NCBI GenBank assembly: GCA_022759065.1
Contig: JAEMPZ010000170.1
Span: 1-22,898 of the forward strand
Length of the DNA: 22,898 nt
Source: Acidobacteriota bacterium
GTDB lineage: Bacteria > Acidobacteriota > UBA4820 > DSQY01
Reading direction: 5' to 3'
Shown: in pieces, positions 6,970-14,755 of the stretch
How positions within the stretch are numbered: position 1 is the first letter of the stretch
How the letters are laid out: each line of letters begins with the position of its first letter
Notes under the pieces: model-generated
Database searches by the model: none
Told to the model about the DNA's origin: nothing
The model's input: the letters and a program-made list of their open reading frames with translations, nothing else
Position numbers and translations under genes: made by a program

Positions 6970-7625
6970 TTTTTCCCGCCAAAGATAGAAAACTTCCCGC
7001 CGGCAGCCCCTTCCTGCGGCTTCGAGCAACGATCGAGAAGCGCCTTAATCTCGTCGCTGGCCGGATTGTCCGCCGCGGCCTTGGCAAGGATTCTGGCGGC
7101 CCTCATAGTCTGCCCCATCGTCAAGAGAAGCCTGCAATACTCCAGGACATATTCAGCATTGTACGGCTCAAGAGCAATGGCCTTTTCGACCGCCTCCGCT
7201 CCGGCGTTTCGCCATTTCGGGTTTCTAAGCTTGACCATTCCCCCGTAGTACAGGGCCTGAGAGTGGTCCGGCTGGACCCTCAGAACGTGGTCAAAAAGCC
7301 CGACGGCGGCGCTCAAGTCACCACTTCGATAGCGCGCCAGCCCCTGCTGAAAAAATTCCTTCGCCTGCTCCTGCGGCGATTTGACCGCGTGCGCCGACCC
7401 CTGCGAGTCGAGGGACTTGTCGTAGTTCTCCCGCCGTTTAGGGTCGTAGAGGGCGTTGAAAGCTTCGGTTATTTCCTTGAGCGTCTCCTCGGCCTGGCGC
7501 TTGCGCGCGGCATCCTGAAATTTGTCGGGATGGTTTTCCCTGACGAGGTCGCGGAAGGCCTGAAGGATATCTTGCCTGCTGGACTGCCGGGTGATGCCGA
7601 GGATTTGGTAAAAGTCACGTTCCAT
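6966..7625 (-). CDS. J-domain (DnaJ-like) co-chaperone with C-terminal TPRs
   Basis: 219 aa. Residues about 3-70 are a J-domain (DFYQILGITRQSS, then HPDK with HPD at 32-34, then an EAFNALYDPKRRENYD helix IV), which stimulates the ATPase of DnaK-type Hsp70. There is no Gly/Phe region, zinc finger or CTD, so it is a type III J-protein rather than DnaJ. Residues about 88-200 are TPR-like (FFQQGLARYRSGDLSAAVGL and following). The C-terminal tail is Gly/Lys-rich. The start is taken at the ATG at 7625 directly before the J-domain; it has no Shine-Dalgarno (CCTCCT precedes it). A GTG at 7634 with GGAG 10 nt upstream is the alternative. Overlaps the phosphatase by 4 nt, suggesting joint function. Confidence 0.9.
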   Translation of the reverse strand: MERDFYQILGITRQSSRQDILQAFRDLVRENHPDKFQDAARKRQAEETLKEITEAFNALYDPKRRENYDKSLDSQGSAHAVKSPQEQAKEFFQQGLARYRSGDLSAAVGLFDHVLRVQPDHSQALYYGGMVKLRNPKWRNAGAEAVEKAIALEPYNAEYVLEYCRLLLTMGQTMRAARILAKAAADNPASDEIKALLDRCSKPQEGAAGGKFSIFGGKK

Positions 7626-7632
7626 AGGAGGC

Positions 7633-7662
7633 ACTATAACCCATCTCCGCAATTGACTGCAA
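7633..7662 (-). promoter_or_regulatory. Proximal putative promoter giving a leaderless J-domain mRNA
   Basis: On the minus strand TATAGT (7633-7638) lies 18 nt downstream of a weak TTGCAG (7657-7662). Only 7 nt separate the -10 box from the ATG at 7625, so transcription would begin at the start codon itself. That agrees with the lack of any ribosome-binding site there. Weak -35; tentative. Confidence 0.3.
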
Positions 7663-7705
7663 TGGGAAGCGCGGCCAGGGCCAACCTTCCCGCTTTATGT
7701 CCATG

Positions 7706-7734
7706 ACTATAACGCAGCGCGGCGGTTTGCGCAA
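7706..7734 (-). promoter_or_regulatory. Distal putative promoter for the J-domain/PP2C pair
   Basis: Reading the minus strand, TTGCGC (7729-7734) is separated by exactly 17 nt from TATAGT (7706-7711), a 5-of-6 match to the -10 consensus. It lies in the 123-nt gap after the helical-repeat gene and would give a leader of about 75 nt. No T-run terminator for the upstream gene is visible in this gap. Confidence 0.4.
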
Positions 7735-7748
7735 CCACCCGGCGCGGG

Positions 7749-8951
7749 CTACTTGCCCTTCTTGTAATTGACCTTCTTTGGGGTATGGCGCAGATCGTAT
7801 ATTTTGCGCGCCTCGCGCCTTATGAGGTCTGAAACATTTTTGTCCCTTACCAAGTTCTTGATGTCAAAGTCGTTCAGCCTCGAAACCAGTGGCATGGCAA
7901 TGCCCAGCGGCGTCTTGGGGTTGGTTACCAGGCCGTGAATCACCGCGTACCGCTTCATCCACTCCCCGTTCCTGGCTATCTTCCTGAGCAATTCCTCCGG
8001 CAGGTTGCGCATCTTGGCGATGGCTTCAACCTCTCCATCGGTCAGTTTGGGCGAATCCATCACGGCCTCTTGGACCACCTTGTTGCTGTCCCGCATCAAA
8101 AGAGTGCGCGCCTCTTTGTCACCCCGAACGGCGAGAGAAATCTTTTCTGGGACGCTCATCGTCAGGAGCTTTTCGTACAGAGTCCTGCGCTCTTCCTCGG
8201 AAGCAGCCTCCTCTTCCGCTTCGACGGCTTCAGCCGTCGCCGCCTGAGGCCCGGCCGGCAAAGCGGCGCCTGGCCTTGTGAGCGGGGCCGGCTCTTTAGA
8301 AACTTCTTCCGCCATTCGCTGCGGCGGGAGCTGGACGGAGGACGTTTTTTGGGGGGCCGCAGCGACCGGTGGCCCGGCATCATGGGCAGGCGCGAATTCG
8401 CCTCCGGCGTGGCCAATGGCCAATCCAAACCTCTCCCGCAAAAGCTTGGGGATCGCCGAATGGCCCCTGAAAAACTGCTCCGCCAGGTCGAAAAGGCGGC
8501 GGGCTTGGCTCTGAGAAACCGCCGCGTTTTGCAGCATGGCAACGACTATGTCAGGCTGGGCCAGCAGCCTGTTTTGCAGGTCCATAATCTGGTCAAGCAC
8601 CTGCCCGCGCGCCGTCCCGGCCAGGTGAATCAACGCCTCATCGGGCACCGCTTTGTTCCGCAAGAGGCTTTCGGCCAGATCCGGCGCGCGCGCCAGGACT
8701 TTGGAGGCAAAATCAAAAAACTCCGGGCGAAATGCTGCTTCGGGCAGAATTGCGCGCCACTCATTACTTGTGACGGCTGCCAGATTTTCACGGCAGGCGG
8801 CGCGGACTGCCGGATCCTCGTCGTTGCGGAGGCAGGTCCAAAGCTCGATCTGGTCCTCCCGCGGGATTGGCAGCAAGCCCTGAGCCGCCGTCAGGCGGAC
8901 GCTGGCCGGTACCTCTCCAGAGAGAACGCGTTCAACGACCGGATGGCTCAC
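7749..8951 (-). CDS. Helical-repeat (HEAT-like) protein carrying a shared C-terminal module
   Basis: 400 aa, starting at GTG 8951 with GGGAG six nt upstream. No signal peptide or membrane segment. The N-terminal half is made of HEAT/ARM-like helices (VRLTAAQGLLPI; DEDPAVRAACRENLAAV). The middle (about 195-255) is a low-complexity Ala/Pro/Glu linker (AEAVEAEEEAASEEE). Residues about 299-388 form a module that also occurs twice in the protein encoded at 9902-10681; conserved features are a central Leu-Pro, an aromatic W, NPKTPLGIA and LNDFDIKNLVRD. The tail is basic (KKVNYKKGK). It is separated from the RodZ-like gene by a 156-nt repeat-bearing gap, so it may have its own promoter, though I see no convincing one. 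Likely a cytosolic protein-interaction scaffold; no enzymatic motif is visible. Confidence 0.82.
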   Translation of the reverse strand: MSHPVVERVLSGEVPASVRLTAAQGLLPIPREDQIELWTCLRNDEDPAVRAACRENLAAVTSNEWRAILPEAAFRPEFFDFASKVLARAPDLAESLLRNKAVPDEALIHLAGTARGQVLDQIMDLQNRLLAQPDIVVAMLQNAAVSQSQARRLFDLAEQFFRGHSAIPKLLRERFGLAIGHAGGEFAPAHDAGPPVAAAPQKTSSVQLPPQRMAEEVSKEPAPLTRPGAALPAGPQAATAEAVEAEEEAASEEERRTLYEKLLTMSVPEKISLAVRGDKEARTLLMRDSNKVVQEAVMDSPKLTDGEVEAIAKMRNLPEELLRKIARNGEWMKRYAVIHGLVTNPKTPLGIAMPLVSRLNDFDIKNLVRDKNVSDLIRREARKIYDLRHTPKKVNYKKGK

Positions 8952-9007
8952 CTGGCGCTCCCATGGCCAAAAATTCCTCGATGGAGATGCTGTGCCTTCG
9001 GTGATCG

Positions 9008-9104
9008 GCCTGTCTTTGCTAACAGCCTTTTAGGCTTTAGGCTGCAGGCTGTAGGTAAAGCATCTCCTGCTAATACTCTATAGCCTGTGCTTGCTAATAG
9101 CCTG
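9008..9104. repeat. Cluster of AGCCT/AGGCT-type repeats in an intergenic gap
   Basis: The 8952-9107 gap contains a diverged direct repeat (about 9008-9029 and 9083-9104, 18 of 22 positions equal, each with a TGCTAA core), a third TGCTAA copy, and tandem AGGCT units at 9032-9050. ACAGCCT (9022-9028) and AGGCTGT (9046-9052) form a perfect 7-bp inverted repeat. It is AT-richer than the neighbouring genes. It resembles remnants of an expanding intergenic repeat; no T-run follows on either strand, so it is not an evident terminator. Confidence 0.55.
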
Positions 9105-9107
9105 TCT

Positions 9108-9905
9108 TCACCCATTCGCGGCCACCTTTCCACTTCCATCTGAAGATTCAGGCACCTTCATGTCCTTGACCACCGTCCCAGGCTTGCCTGGCAGCGCGAC
9201 CGGCTTCTTGTCATAGAAGAGCCTCACCATGGAAGCGTCTCCCACAGTCACGCGAAAAGCGCTCCCTTCAAAGGCCACCCGTTCTCCTGCCTTCATCTGT
9301 CTATAGACGAGGCGCTCCTGGCCACGGTAGACCTCGACCCAACAGGGGCCCGAAGTCTCAAGCGAGAGTCCCATCGCAACCGTTTCCGCGGGCTCGGCCG
9401 CCTTCTCGGCGGCCGCCTTCTCTGGCACCACGGGCGTTTCATTCGTCAAAGGCGGGGAGGGAACCTCTTCAGAATGGGACGCGCCTGCCGGGGCGGATTG
9501 TTGCGGCTCGACCGAAGCGCTGCCACTACCCATATTCAGGTAAATGACCAGGGCGGCCCCAGCCACCACGGCGCCGGCCAGCCCGGCGGCCACAAGCGTC
9601 AAGCTTATGCCCTTGCGTGGCGAAGCAGCCGGCTTGGCCGCCAAACCGCCGGCTTCATGCGCGGGACAACTTGCCTCATAAGCCGAGAGAAGAACGGATG
9701 GCCCGATTCCGAGGTGCTGCGCTATCGCTTTCAAATAGCCGGTGACGAACACGCGCGCCGGCAGAGCCTCCCACCGCTCGGCTTCAATGGCCTCAAGAAA
9801 GACACGCCTCACCTTCGTAGCTTGTGAAAGCTCCTCAATGCCTATGCCCCTGGCTTCCCTTTCGCGGCGAAGCACCGAGCCGATTCCTTCTTCCTTTACA
9901 GTCAT
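9108..9905 (-). CDS. RodZ-like HTH and single-pass membrane protein
   Basis: 265 aa, ATG at 9905 overlapping the upstream gene by 4 nt (ATGA). Residues about 6-75 are the xenobiotic-response-type HTH_25 domain typical of RodZ (GSVLRREREARGIGIEELSQ, then ARVFVTGYLKAIAQHLGI). A positively charged spacer leads to a transmembrane helix at about 98-120 (LVAAGLAGAVVAGAALVIYL). A Pro/Ala/Glu linker follows, then a periplasmic DUF4115-like beta domain (PCWVEVYRGQERLVYRQMK to about 255). RodZ couples cytoplasmic MreB filaments to the envelope in rods. No mreB, pbp2 or rodA lies in the window; instead its neighbours are two helical-repeat proteins. RodZ-like proteins with this layout also occur as general cytoskeletal or pole-associated factors, so a strict rodZ name is not given. 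Confidence 0.88.
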   Translation of the reverse strand: MTVKEEGIGSVLRREREARGIGIEELSQATKVRRVFLEAIEAERWEALPARVFVTGYLKAIAQHLGIGPSVLLSAYEASCPAHEAGGLAAKPAASPRKGISLTLVAAGLAGAVVAGAALVIYLNMGSGSASVEPQQSAPAGASHSEEVPSPPLTNETPVVPEKAAAEKAAEPAETVAMGLSLETSGPCWVEVYRGQERLVYRQMKAGERVAFEGSAFRVTVGDASMVRLFYDKKPVALPGKPGTVVKDMKVPESSDGSGKVAANG

Positions 9906-10681
9906 CGTTCTCCCCCGAGCCTCGCCTGAATCATCCGGCGCACCGCGGCCGGGACCTTGGGATCGTGGAGGAGGCTCTTCAGATCCTGGGCATTCAATTG
10001 CGTAATGAACGGGATGACCGCCGAAATCGGAGTGCTTCCGTTGCGGAGCAGGGCGACTCTCACTTCTTTGCGCGTTGACCATTTTGGGTCTCTCGCGATT
10101 ACCTCGAGCACCGGGCCGGGCGTGCGGCTCTGGTTGATGATGAAAAGCGCATCCTCCTCGACGAGCCTTGGGTTCTCAAGAAGCGCGGCCGTGACGCGCG
10201 CCTCCTTCTCAAGCCTAAGCGCCTTTAAAATTTGGCCTCCCGCGATTCTCGCCAGGAGAACCTTTTCTCCGACCGCGAGCGCGGGGAGCCGCTGGAAGAG
10301 CACCGACTCGGCCATGTGGCGCACTTCGGTTGCCAGGCGAAAATTCATCGTTACAAAGTTCAGGTCGCGCCAGAAGAGAAATTTCACGAAATTCATGGCC
10401 TGGGGCAAGGGCGTACGGGGATTGTTGACCAGATAAAATTGAACCCGGGGCGACCTGATCCACCTCGTTTTCGTGACGCCAGCAAGGAATTCCCCCGGCA
10501 GGTCCTGGCGCTCCAGAAGCTTCAATACGTGCTTCTCGTCCACGTGGGGATGGTCCAGAAGCAGGCCCAAATCCCCTCCGGAAAGCGCCGGCAAGGCAGC
10601 CCAAAGTTCGTCTGACGTCGCGTCCGAGCGGATCATTCTTCTTCGCAGCCTTCCCATCCGGAAGATCCGGATGGAGACCAT
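9902..10681 (-). CDS. Helical-repeat protein with two copies of the shared module
   Basis: 259 aa. The ATG at 10681 is preceded by GAGGG and lies 9 nt after the deaminase stop; internal ATGs at 10657 and 10636 are possible since recognisable sequence begins near residue 20. Two copies of an about 88-residue all-helical module fill it: residues about 43-129 (with NNPRTPLPQAMNFVKFLFWRD) and about 169-259 (with NGSTPISAVIPFITQLNAQD). Both align with residues 299-388 of the protein at 7749-8951. Conserved positions are an opening acidic-Pro pair, a Leu/Thr-Pro, Trp, Asn-x-x-Thr-Pro and Asp-Leu before the last helix. No signal peptide or membrane segment. Translationally coupled to the RodZ-like gene, suggesting it is its cytoplasmic partner. 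No named family is claimed. Confidence 0.82.
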   Translation of the reverse strand: MVSIRIFRMGRLRRRMIRSDATSDELWAALPALSGGDLGLLLDHPHVDEKHVLKLLERQDLPGEFLAGVTKTRWIRSPRVQFYLVNNPRTPLPQAMNFVKFLFWRDLNFVTMNFRLATEVRHMAESVLFQRLPALAVGEKVLLARIAGGQILKALRLEKEARVTAALLENPRLVEEDALFIINQSRTPGPVLEVIARDPKWSTRKEVRVALLRNGSTPISAVIPFITQLNAQDLKSLLHDPKVPAAVRRMIQARLGGER

Positions 10682-10690
10682 TCTATCCCT

Positions 10691-11650
10691 CTATACCATC
10701 CCGGCCAAGGCCTCTCTCTCTTTGGGGGCCAGAAGAGCGGCCCTGGCCGCCGCCTCGTTACAGCGGGTAATGTCCGCCTCCGATAGCCCGGCTCGCCTGG
10801 CGATGCGCTCCTCGCGGGCAAGAGACGTACAAAAGAGCCCCGGATCGTCCGTCGAAAGCGATACGGCCACTCGATGCTTTACCAGAAGGCCGACAGGATG
10901 GGGTGTTCCCATTGGCACGGCGCCGGTGGCGTAGTTGGACGAGGGGCAAACCTCGAGGTGAATCGCTTCGCCGGCGAGCCGTCTCATCAAAACCGGGTCG
11001 CCCGCCGCTCCGATCCCGTGGCCGATGCGCTTCGCCCCAAGGATGTCCACAGCGCCGGCGACCTCTTCAGGGCCCAGGGCCTCGCCCGCGTGGACCAGGA
11101 GCGGCATCCGCTCCTCGCGGCACGCGGCGGCCAGCCATGCAAAGAGCCTTGCTGGAGCAGCCGCTTCATCGCCGCCAAGGCCGAAGCCGGCCACCCCCTG
11201 CTTTCGGAATTGGAGAGCAAGGCCAAGGTCTCGCTCAAGCAGCGGCCTGTCCCACTGCCTGACGCCGTCAACGATAAACTGATATAGCACAGCGCCCTTG
11301 AACCGGGCTGCACAGAGGGCCTTTAAGCCGGGCTCCGGCTCAAGTCCGTGGCGTTCCCAAACGGAGGGGGAGACCCTGATCTCGGCATAGGCTACCCTTT
11401 GGCTTGCGAGGCGGCGCAATAGTTTTCCAAGAAGCCAGACCAGGTCCCCAGGCTCTCGCAAAAGGCTCGCGACCGTCCCAAAGTGGCGGAGAAAATCCCC
11501 AAGGCCGTGGTGAGCGTACAACTCTCCCACGGTCTTTTCGTCAATTCCGCTTGAATGGTATTTGGAGGCCAGAAAAAGCGCGTCCCTTGGGGTCGCCGCT
11601 CCTTCAAGATGCAGGTGCAACTCAACGCGCTTTCGGCCCCGCCTCAACAC
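10691..11650 (-). CDS. Adenosine deaminase family protein
   Basis: 319 aa, a zinc-dependent amidohydrolase of the adenosine/adenine deaminase family (adenosine to inosine and ammonia). Visible active-site elements: VELHLHLEGA (His12, His14, zinc), VHAGE (His187, Glu190 as proton donor), RIGHGIGAA, CPSSN, and STDDPGLF (Asp268-Asp269, zinc and catalytic). The start is GTG 11650 (a TTG codon follows); it is only a few residues before the first zinc motif, as is usual, and 18 nt after the previous gene with only a weak GGCGGCGG upstream. The length is slightly below the usual 330-345. Bacterial members of this family also include adenine, N6-modified adenine and aminofutalosine deaminases; the sequence alone does not settle the substrate. 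Part of the minus-strand operon. Confidence 0.9.
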   Translation of the reverse strand: MLRRGRKRVELHLHLEGAATPRDALFLASKYHSSGIDEKTVGELYAHHGLGDFLRHFGTVASLLREPGDLVWLLGKLLRRLASQRVAYAEIRVSPSVWERHGLEPEPGLKALCAARFKGAVLYQFIVDGVRQWDRPLLERDLGLALQFRKQGVAGFGLGGDEAAAPARLFAWLAAACREERMPLLVHAGEALGPEEVAGAVDILGAKRIGHGIGAAGDPVLMRRLAGEAIHLEVCPSSNYATGAVPMGTPHPVGLLVKHRVAVSLSTDDPGLFCTSLAREERIARRAGLSEADITRCNEAAARAALLAPKEREALAGMV

Positions 11651-11668
11651 CGCCGCCGCCCGGCGCCG

Positions 11669-12031
11669 TTAGTCGCGCGGTTCGCTGAAATCGTAATGCT
11701 GCTTGAGCGTCGTGACCTTGAGGTCAATCGGAACGTCGAAGACGACGTGGATGTGGTACCAATCCGAGTCCCTTCGAACCTGAATGTTCTCTTTCTTGAT
11801 CGGCAGGTGCAGCTCATCGGCCTTCTTGAGGAGGCTCTCGACCACCGCGTCACTATCGGCCCGCCGCATTTTTAGATCCGGGTCGGTGTTCCATCGCGTC
11901 ATTTCGTCTCTGAATTCGTAGGCGTTGACCCTGGGCGGGATCCATTTGATGGCCACGAAAACCGCTATGGCTATAGCGGCCAGGAAGATGAAAAGACTAA
12001 GTTTGCCTTCACCACGTTCTTTTCGGCTCAT
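11669..12031 (-). CDS. Small single-pass membrane protein of unknown function
   Basis: 120 aa from the ATG at 12031, chosen because AGGAG lies six nt upstream; an in-frame ATG at 12052 would add seven residues. A short basic N-terminus (MSRKERGEGK) precedes a transmembrane helix at about 11-31 (LFIFLAAIAIAVFVAIKWIP), so it is probably N-in with about 88 residues outside the cytoplasm. The outer part has a helical stretch and a beta-like DWYHIHVVFDVPIDL segment. It may belong to the small DUF4845-type membrane proteins, but I cannot confirm that. It sits between valS and the deaminase gene with 42 and 18 nt gaps. Function unknown. Confidence 0.8.
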   Translation of the reverse strand: MSRKERGEGKLSLFIFLAAIAIAVFVAIKWIPPRVNAYEFRDEMTRWNTDPDLKMRRADSDAVVESLLKKADELHLPIKKENIQVRRDSDWYHIHVVFDVPIDLKVTTLKQHYDFSEPRD

Positions 12032-12073
12032 GGGGCGCTCCTTACCTGCCACGAGTAAATTATGCCCAAATAA

Positions 12074-14740
12074 TTAATGCTGGTCAAGAAGGGACTCGAT
12101 TGCCGAACGGATGTCATCAGCCTTCCTGGCGTATTCCGCCATGAGCGTCCTGCTCTTTTCTACGACTTCGGCGGGGGCCCTCTCGGAAAAGGATGGATTG
12201 GCAAGCTTTGCGGCAAACTTGTCGCGTTCAGCCAGCGCCTTTTTAAGCTCGGCCTCAAGCCTCTGCCGTTCGCGGCCGGCGTCAACCGCCTGAGAAGCAG
12301 CGGCCCTCAGGGCAAAACGGAAGCCTCCAACGACGCCCTTCGTCCAGGACTGCTCATCAGGTAGCGCTTCGCTTTGGACAAGCGAAGAAAGGCGGGCAAG
12401 GAACATCACTTCGCCTCGCGACTCATCCAGGGCTTGCGCCAGCCCGGGACCTTGAGGGACAACGACGGCTTCCAGCGGGGCCGACGGGGAGAGGCCCCTT
12501 TCCGCGCGAACGTTCCTCATTTTGTTGACCAGTTCCATGACGCTCGGCAATTGGCTCGGCGCCGCATAATCGCCCTCGTTGCCGGCGGGATAATCGGCGT
12601 GAGCGATAAAACCCTCTCTTGGCGATATCCTTTGCCAGAGTTCCTCGGTGATGAAAGGCATTATGGGGTGAAGCAGCCTAAGCGTTCCGTCGAGGACGTG
12701 GACAAGGGTCCATCTGGCGGCGCCGGCCCTCTCCCCCCCCGACTGGATTGCCGGCTTTGAAGCTTCGAGATACCAGTCGCAGAAACTGTGCCATGTGAAG
12801 TGGTACAAGAGGTCAGCGGCCTCGTAGAAACGGAAGGCCTCCAGCGCGCTGTTCACCCCGCGCGCGGTTTTTTCAAACTCTGAAAGAATCCATCTGTCCC
12901 ACGGGCCGAGAGTTTCTCCTGCCGGGGCGGGCGGCTGCGCGTCCCCTGCCTGCATCATCACGTACCTGGAGGCGTTCCAAAGCTTGTTTGCGAAGGCGCG
13001 GTACCCCTCCATCCTTTTCGTGTCAAGCGCCACGTCGGTGCCTGGCACGCAGAGGATGGCCAAGGTGAAACGGACCGCATCGGCGCCGTATAGCTCGATG
13101 AGCTCGAGCGGATCCACCACGTTGCCCAGGGTCTTGCTCATCTTGCGCCCTTTAGCGTCCCGCACAAGGCCGTGGAGGAAGACCTCCTTGAAAGGCGGCT
13201 TGCCGGTAAACTTGAGCCCGGCCATGATCATCCTGGCTACCCAGAAGAAGAGAATGTCGTAACCGGTCTCCATGACGGCGGTCGGATAATAGCGTTCGAA
13301 GTCGGCCGTCTTTTCAGGCCAGCCCAGCGTGGAAAAAGGCCAGAGTTGCGAGGAGAACCATGTGTCAAGAACATCCGGATCCCGCCTCACCGCTTTGCCG
13401 CAGTAAGGGCAGGAGTCGAGGTCTTCCATCGAGACCATCTTGCGCTGCGGGTCTTCCCCGCCGGCCCCTTTGCCGCACGATTCGCAGTACCAGGCCGGTA
13501 TGCGGTGGCCCCACCAAAGCTGGCGCGAGATGCACCAGTCGTGTATGTCGCTCATCCAGTTGAGATAAACCTTTCGCCAGTGGTCGGGGATGATCCTGAT
13601 TTCGCCCTGCTCCACGGCCTTGATGGCCGGCCCGGCCAACGGGGCGATGCGAAGAAACCACTGGTTGGAGATGACCGGCTCCACCACGGTATGGCAGCGC
13701 TGGCAGTGTGACACGGCGCTCAGGTGCGGCTCGACTTTGACCATTAGCCCTTCCGCTTCGAGCTGTTTGATAATGCCCTTGCGGGCGGTGAAACGGTCCT
13801 GGCCGGCGTAAGGGCCGGCGTTGGACGTCATCCTGCCGTCGTGGCCTATGACCGCTATCGCTTCAAGGTTGTGGCGCTTCCCCGCCTCAAAATCGTTGGG
13901 ATCGTGCGCTGGGGTAATCTTGACGGCGCCGGTGCCGAAGGCGCGATCAACCATCGCATCGGCGATGACCGGGACGAAACGGTTGACCACGGGAACCAGG
14001 ACCCTCTTCCCGATCCACCCGCGGTAGCGCTCGTCTTCTGGATGAACCGCGACGGCGGAGTCCCCGAGAAGCGTCTCCGGGCGGGTCGTCGCAACCGTCA
14101 GCCCCTCGCCCGGAGCGCCTCCCTCCAAACGGTAGAGGATATGCCAGAGATTGCCCTGCTTCTCTTCGTGTTCAGCTTCGAGGTCCGAAAGGGCCGTTCC
14201 GCAGGAGGGGCACCAGTTGATCATGTAGTGGCCCCTGTAGATCAGGCCCTCCTGGTAGAGCTTGACGAAGGCGGTGCGAACCGCGTGGGACAATGACTTG
14301 TCGAGCGTGAAACGCGTTCGAGTCCAGTCGCACGAGGCGCCGAGCTTGCGAAGCTGCAACAAGATGGCGTCGCCCTTCTCGCGCCGCCACTCCCAAACTT
14401 TTTCGAGGAACTTCTCGCGCCCCAGCCCGCTTCTTGAAAGGCCCTGTTTTTCAAGTTCTTTGGAGACCACCATCTGGGTCGCTATGCCGGCGTGGTCGGT
14501 CCCGGGAAGCCAGAGGGCGTCGTACCCCTGCATCCTGCGCCAGCGAATGAGTATGTCCTGGAGCGTGACGAACATGGCGTGGCCGGAGTGCAAAACCCCA
14601 GTCACGTTAGGCGGTGGTATGACTATCGTGTAGGGTGGCTTCCCGCTTTCGGGCCTGGCGGTAAAGGCTCCCGTTTCTTCCCAGCGAACGTACCAACGCT
14701 CCTCGCACTCTTTCGGGTCGTACTTGGTCGCTATCTCCAT
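12074..14740 (-). CDS. valS: Valine--tRNA ligase
   Basis: 888 aa, the usual size. A class I synthetase that charges tRNA-Val and edits mischarged Thr in the cytoplasm. HIGH appears as HSGH at residues 51-54 inside [22 protein letters not shown] starts at 533. The CP1 editing domain contains [19 protein letters not shown]. Zinc-type Cys pairs are seen at [26 protein letters not shown] and [11 protein letters not shown]. An anticodon-binding domain and a C-terminal coiled coil (about 815-885, [20 protein letters not shown]) complete it. The ATG at 14740 follows the response regulator stop by 15 nt without a clear Shine-Dalgarno, so translation may be coupled. No T-box element is seen upstream, which fits an operon position in a Gram-negative. 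Confidence 0.98.
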   Translation of the reverse strand: MEIATKYDPKECEERWYVRWEETGAFTARPESGKPPYTIVIPPPNVTGVLHSGHAMFVTLQDILIRWRRMQGYDALWLPGTDHAGIATQMVVSKELEKQGLSRSGLGREKFLEKVWEWRREKGDAILLQLRKLGASCDWTRTRFTLDKSLSHAVRTAFVKLYQEGLIYRGHYMINWCPSCGTALSDLEAEHEEKQGNLWHILYRLEGGAPGEGLTVATTRPETLLGDSAVAVHPEDERYRGWIGKRVLVPVVNRFVPVIADAMVDRAFGTGAVKITPAHDPNDFEAGKRHNLEAIAVIGHDGRMTSNAGPYAGQDRFTARKGIIKQLEAEGLMVKVEPHLSAVSHCQRCHTVVEPVISNQWFLRIAPLAGPAIKAVEQGEIRIIPDHWRKVYLNWMSDIHDWCISRQLWWGHRIPAWYCESCGKGAGGEDPQRKMVSMEDLDSCPYCGKAVRRDPDVLDTWFSSQLWPFSTLGWPEKTADFERYYPTAVMETGYDILFFWVARMIMAGLKFTGKPPFKEVFLHGLVRDAKGRKMSKTLGNVVDPLELIELYGADAVRFTLAILCVPGTDVALDTKRMEGYRAFANKLWNASRYVMMQAGDAQPPAPAGETLGPWDRWILSEFEKTARGVNSALEAFRFYEAADLLYHFTWHSFCDWYLEASKPAIQSGGERAGAARWTLVHVLDGTLRLLHPIMPFITEELWQRISPREGFIAHADYPAGNEGDYAAPSQLPSVMELVNKMRNVRAERGLSPSAPLEAVVVPQGPGLAQALDESRGEVMFLARLSSLVQSEALPDEQSWTKGVVGGFRFALRAAASQAVDAGRERQRLEAELKKALAERDKFAAKLANPSFSERAPAEVVEKSRTLMAEYARKADDIRSAIESLLDQH

Positions 14741-14755
14741 GGCGGTGGTTGCAGG

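Noticed and set aside
6954-7706. 250-residue plus-strand frame opposite the J-domain gene
   Set aside because: Arg-rich, no recognisable motif, and antisense to a clear J-domain gene; a shadow of high-GC codon bias.
7935-9083. 382-residue plus-strand frame opposite the helical-repeat gene
   Set aside because: No domain or ribosome-binding site; it mirrors the opposite coding strand. The opposite strand has a GTG start with GGGAG and a module shared with another protein.
8948-9139. 63-residue minus-strand frame across the repeat-rich gap
   Set aside because: It runs through the repeats, overlaps the RodZ-like 3' end in another frame and has no Shine-Dalgarno or homologous look.
14741-14755. 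T-box or leader regulation of valS
   Set aside because: Only 15 nt separate it from the response regulator stop; no T-box sequence or terminator hairpin is present.
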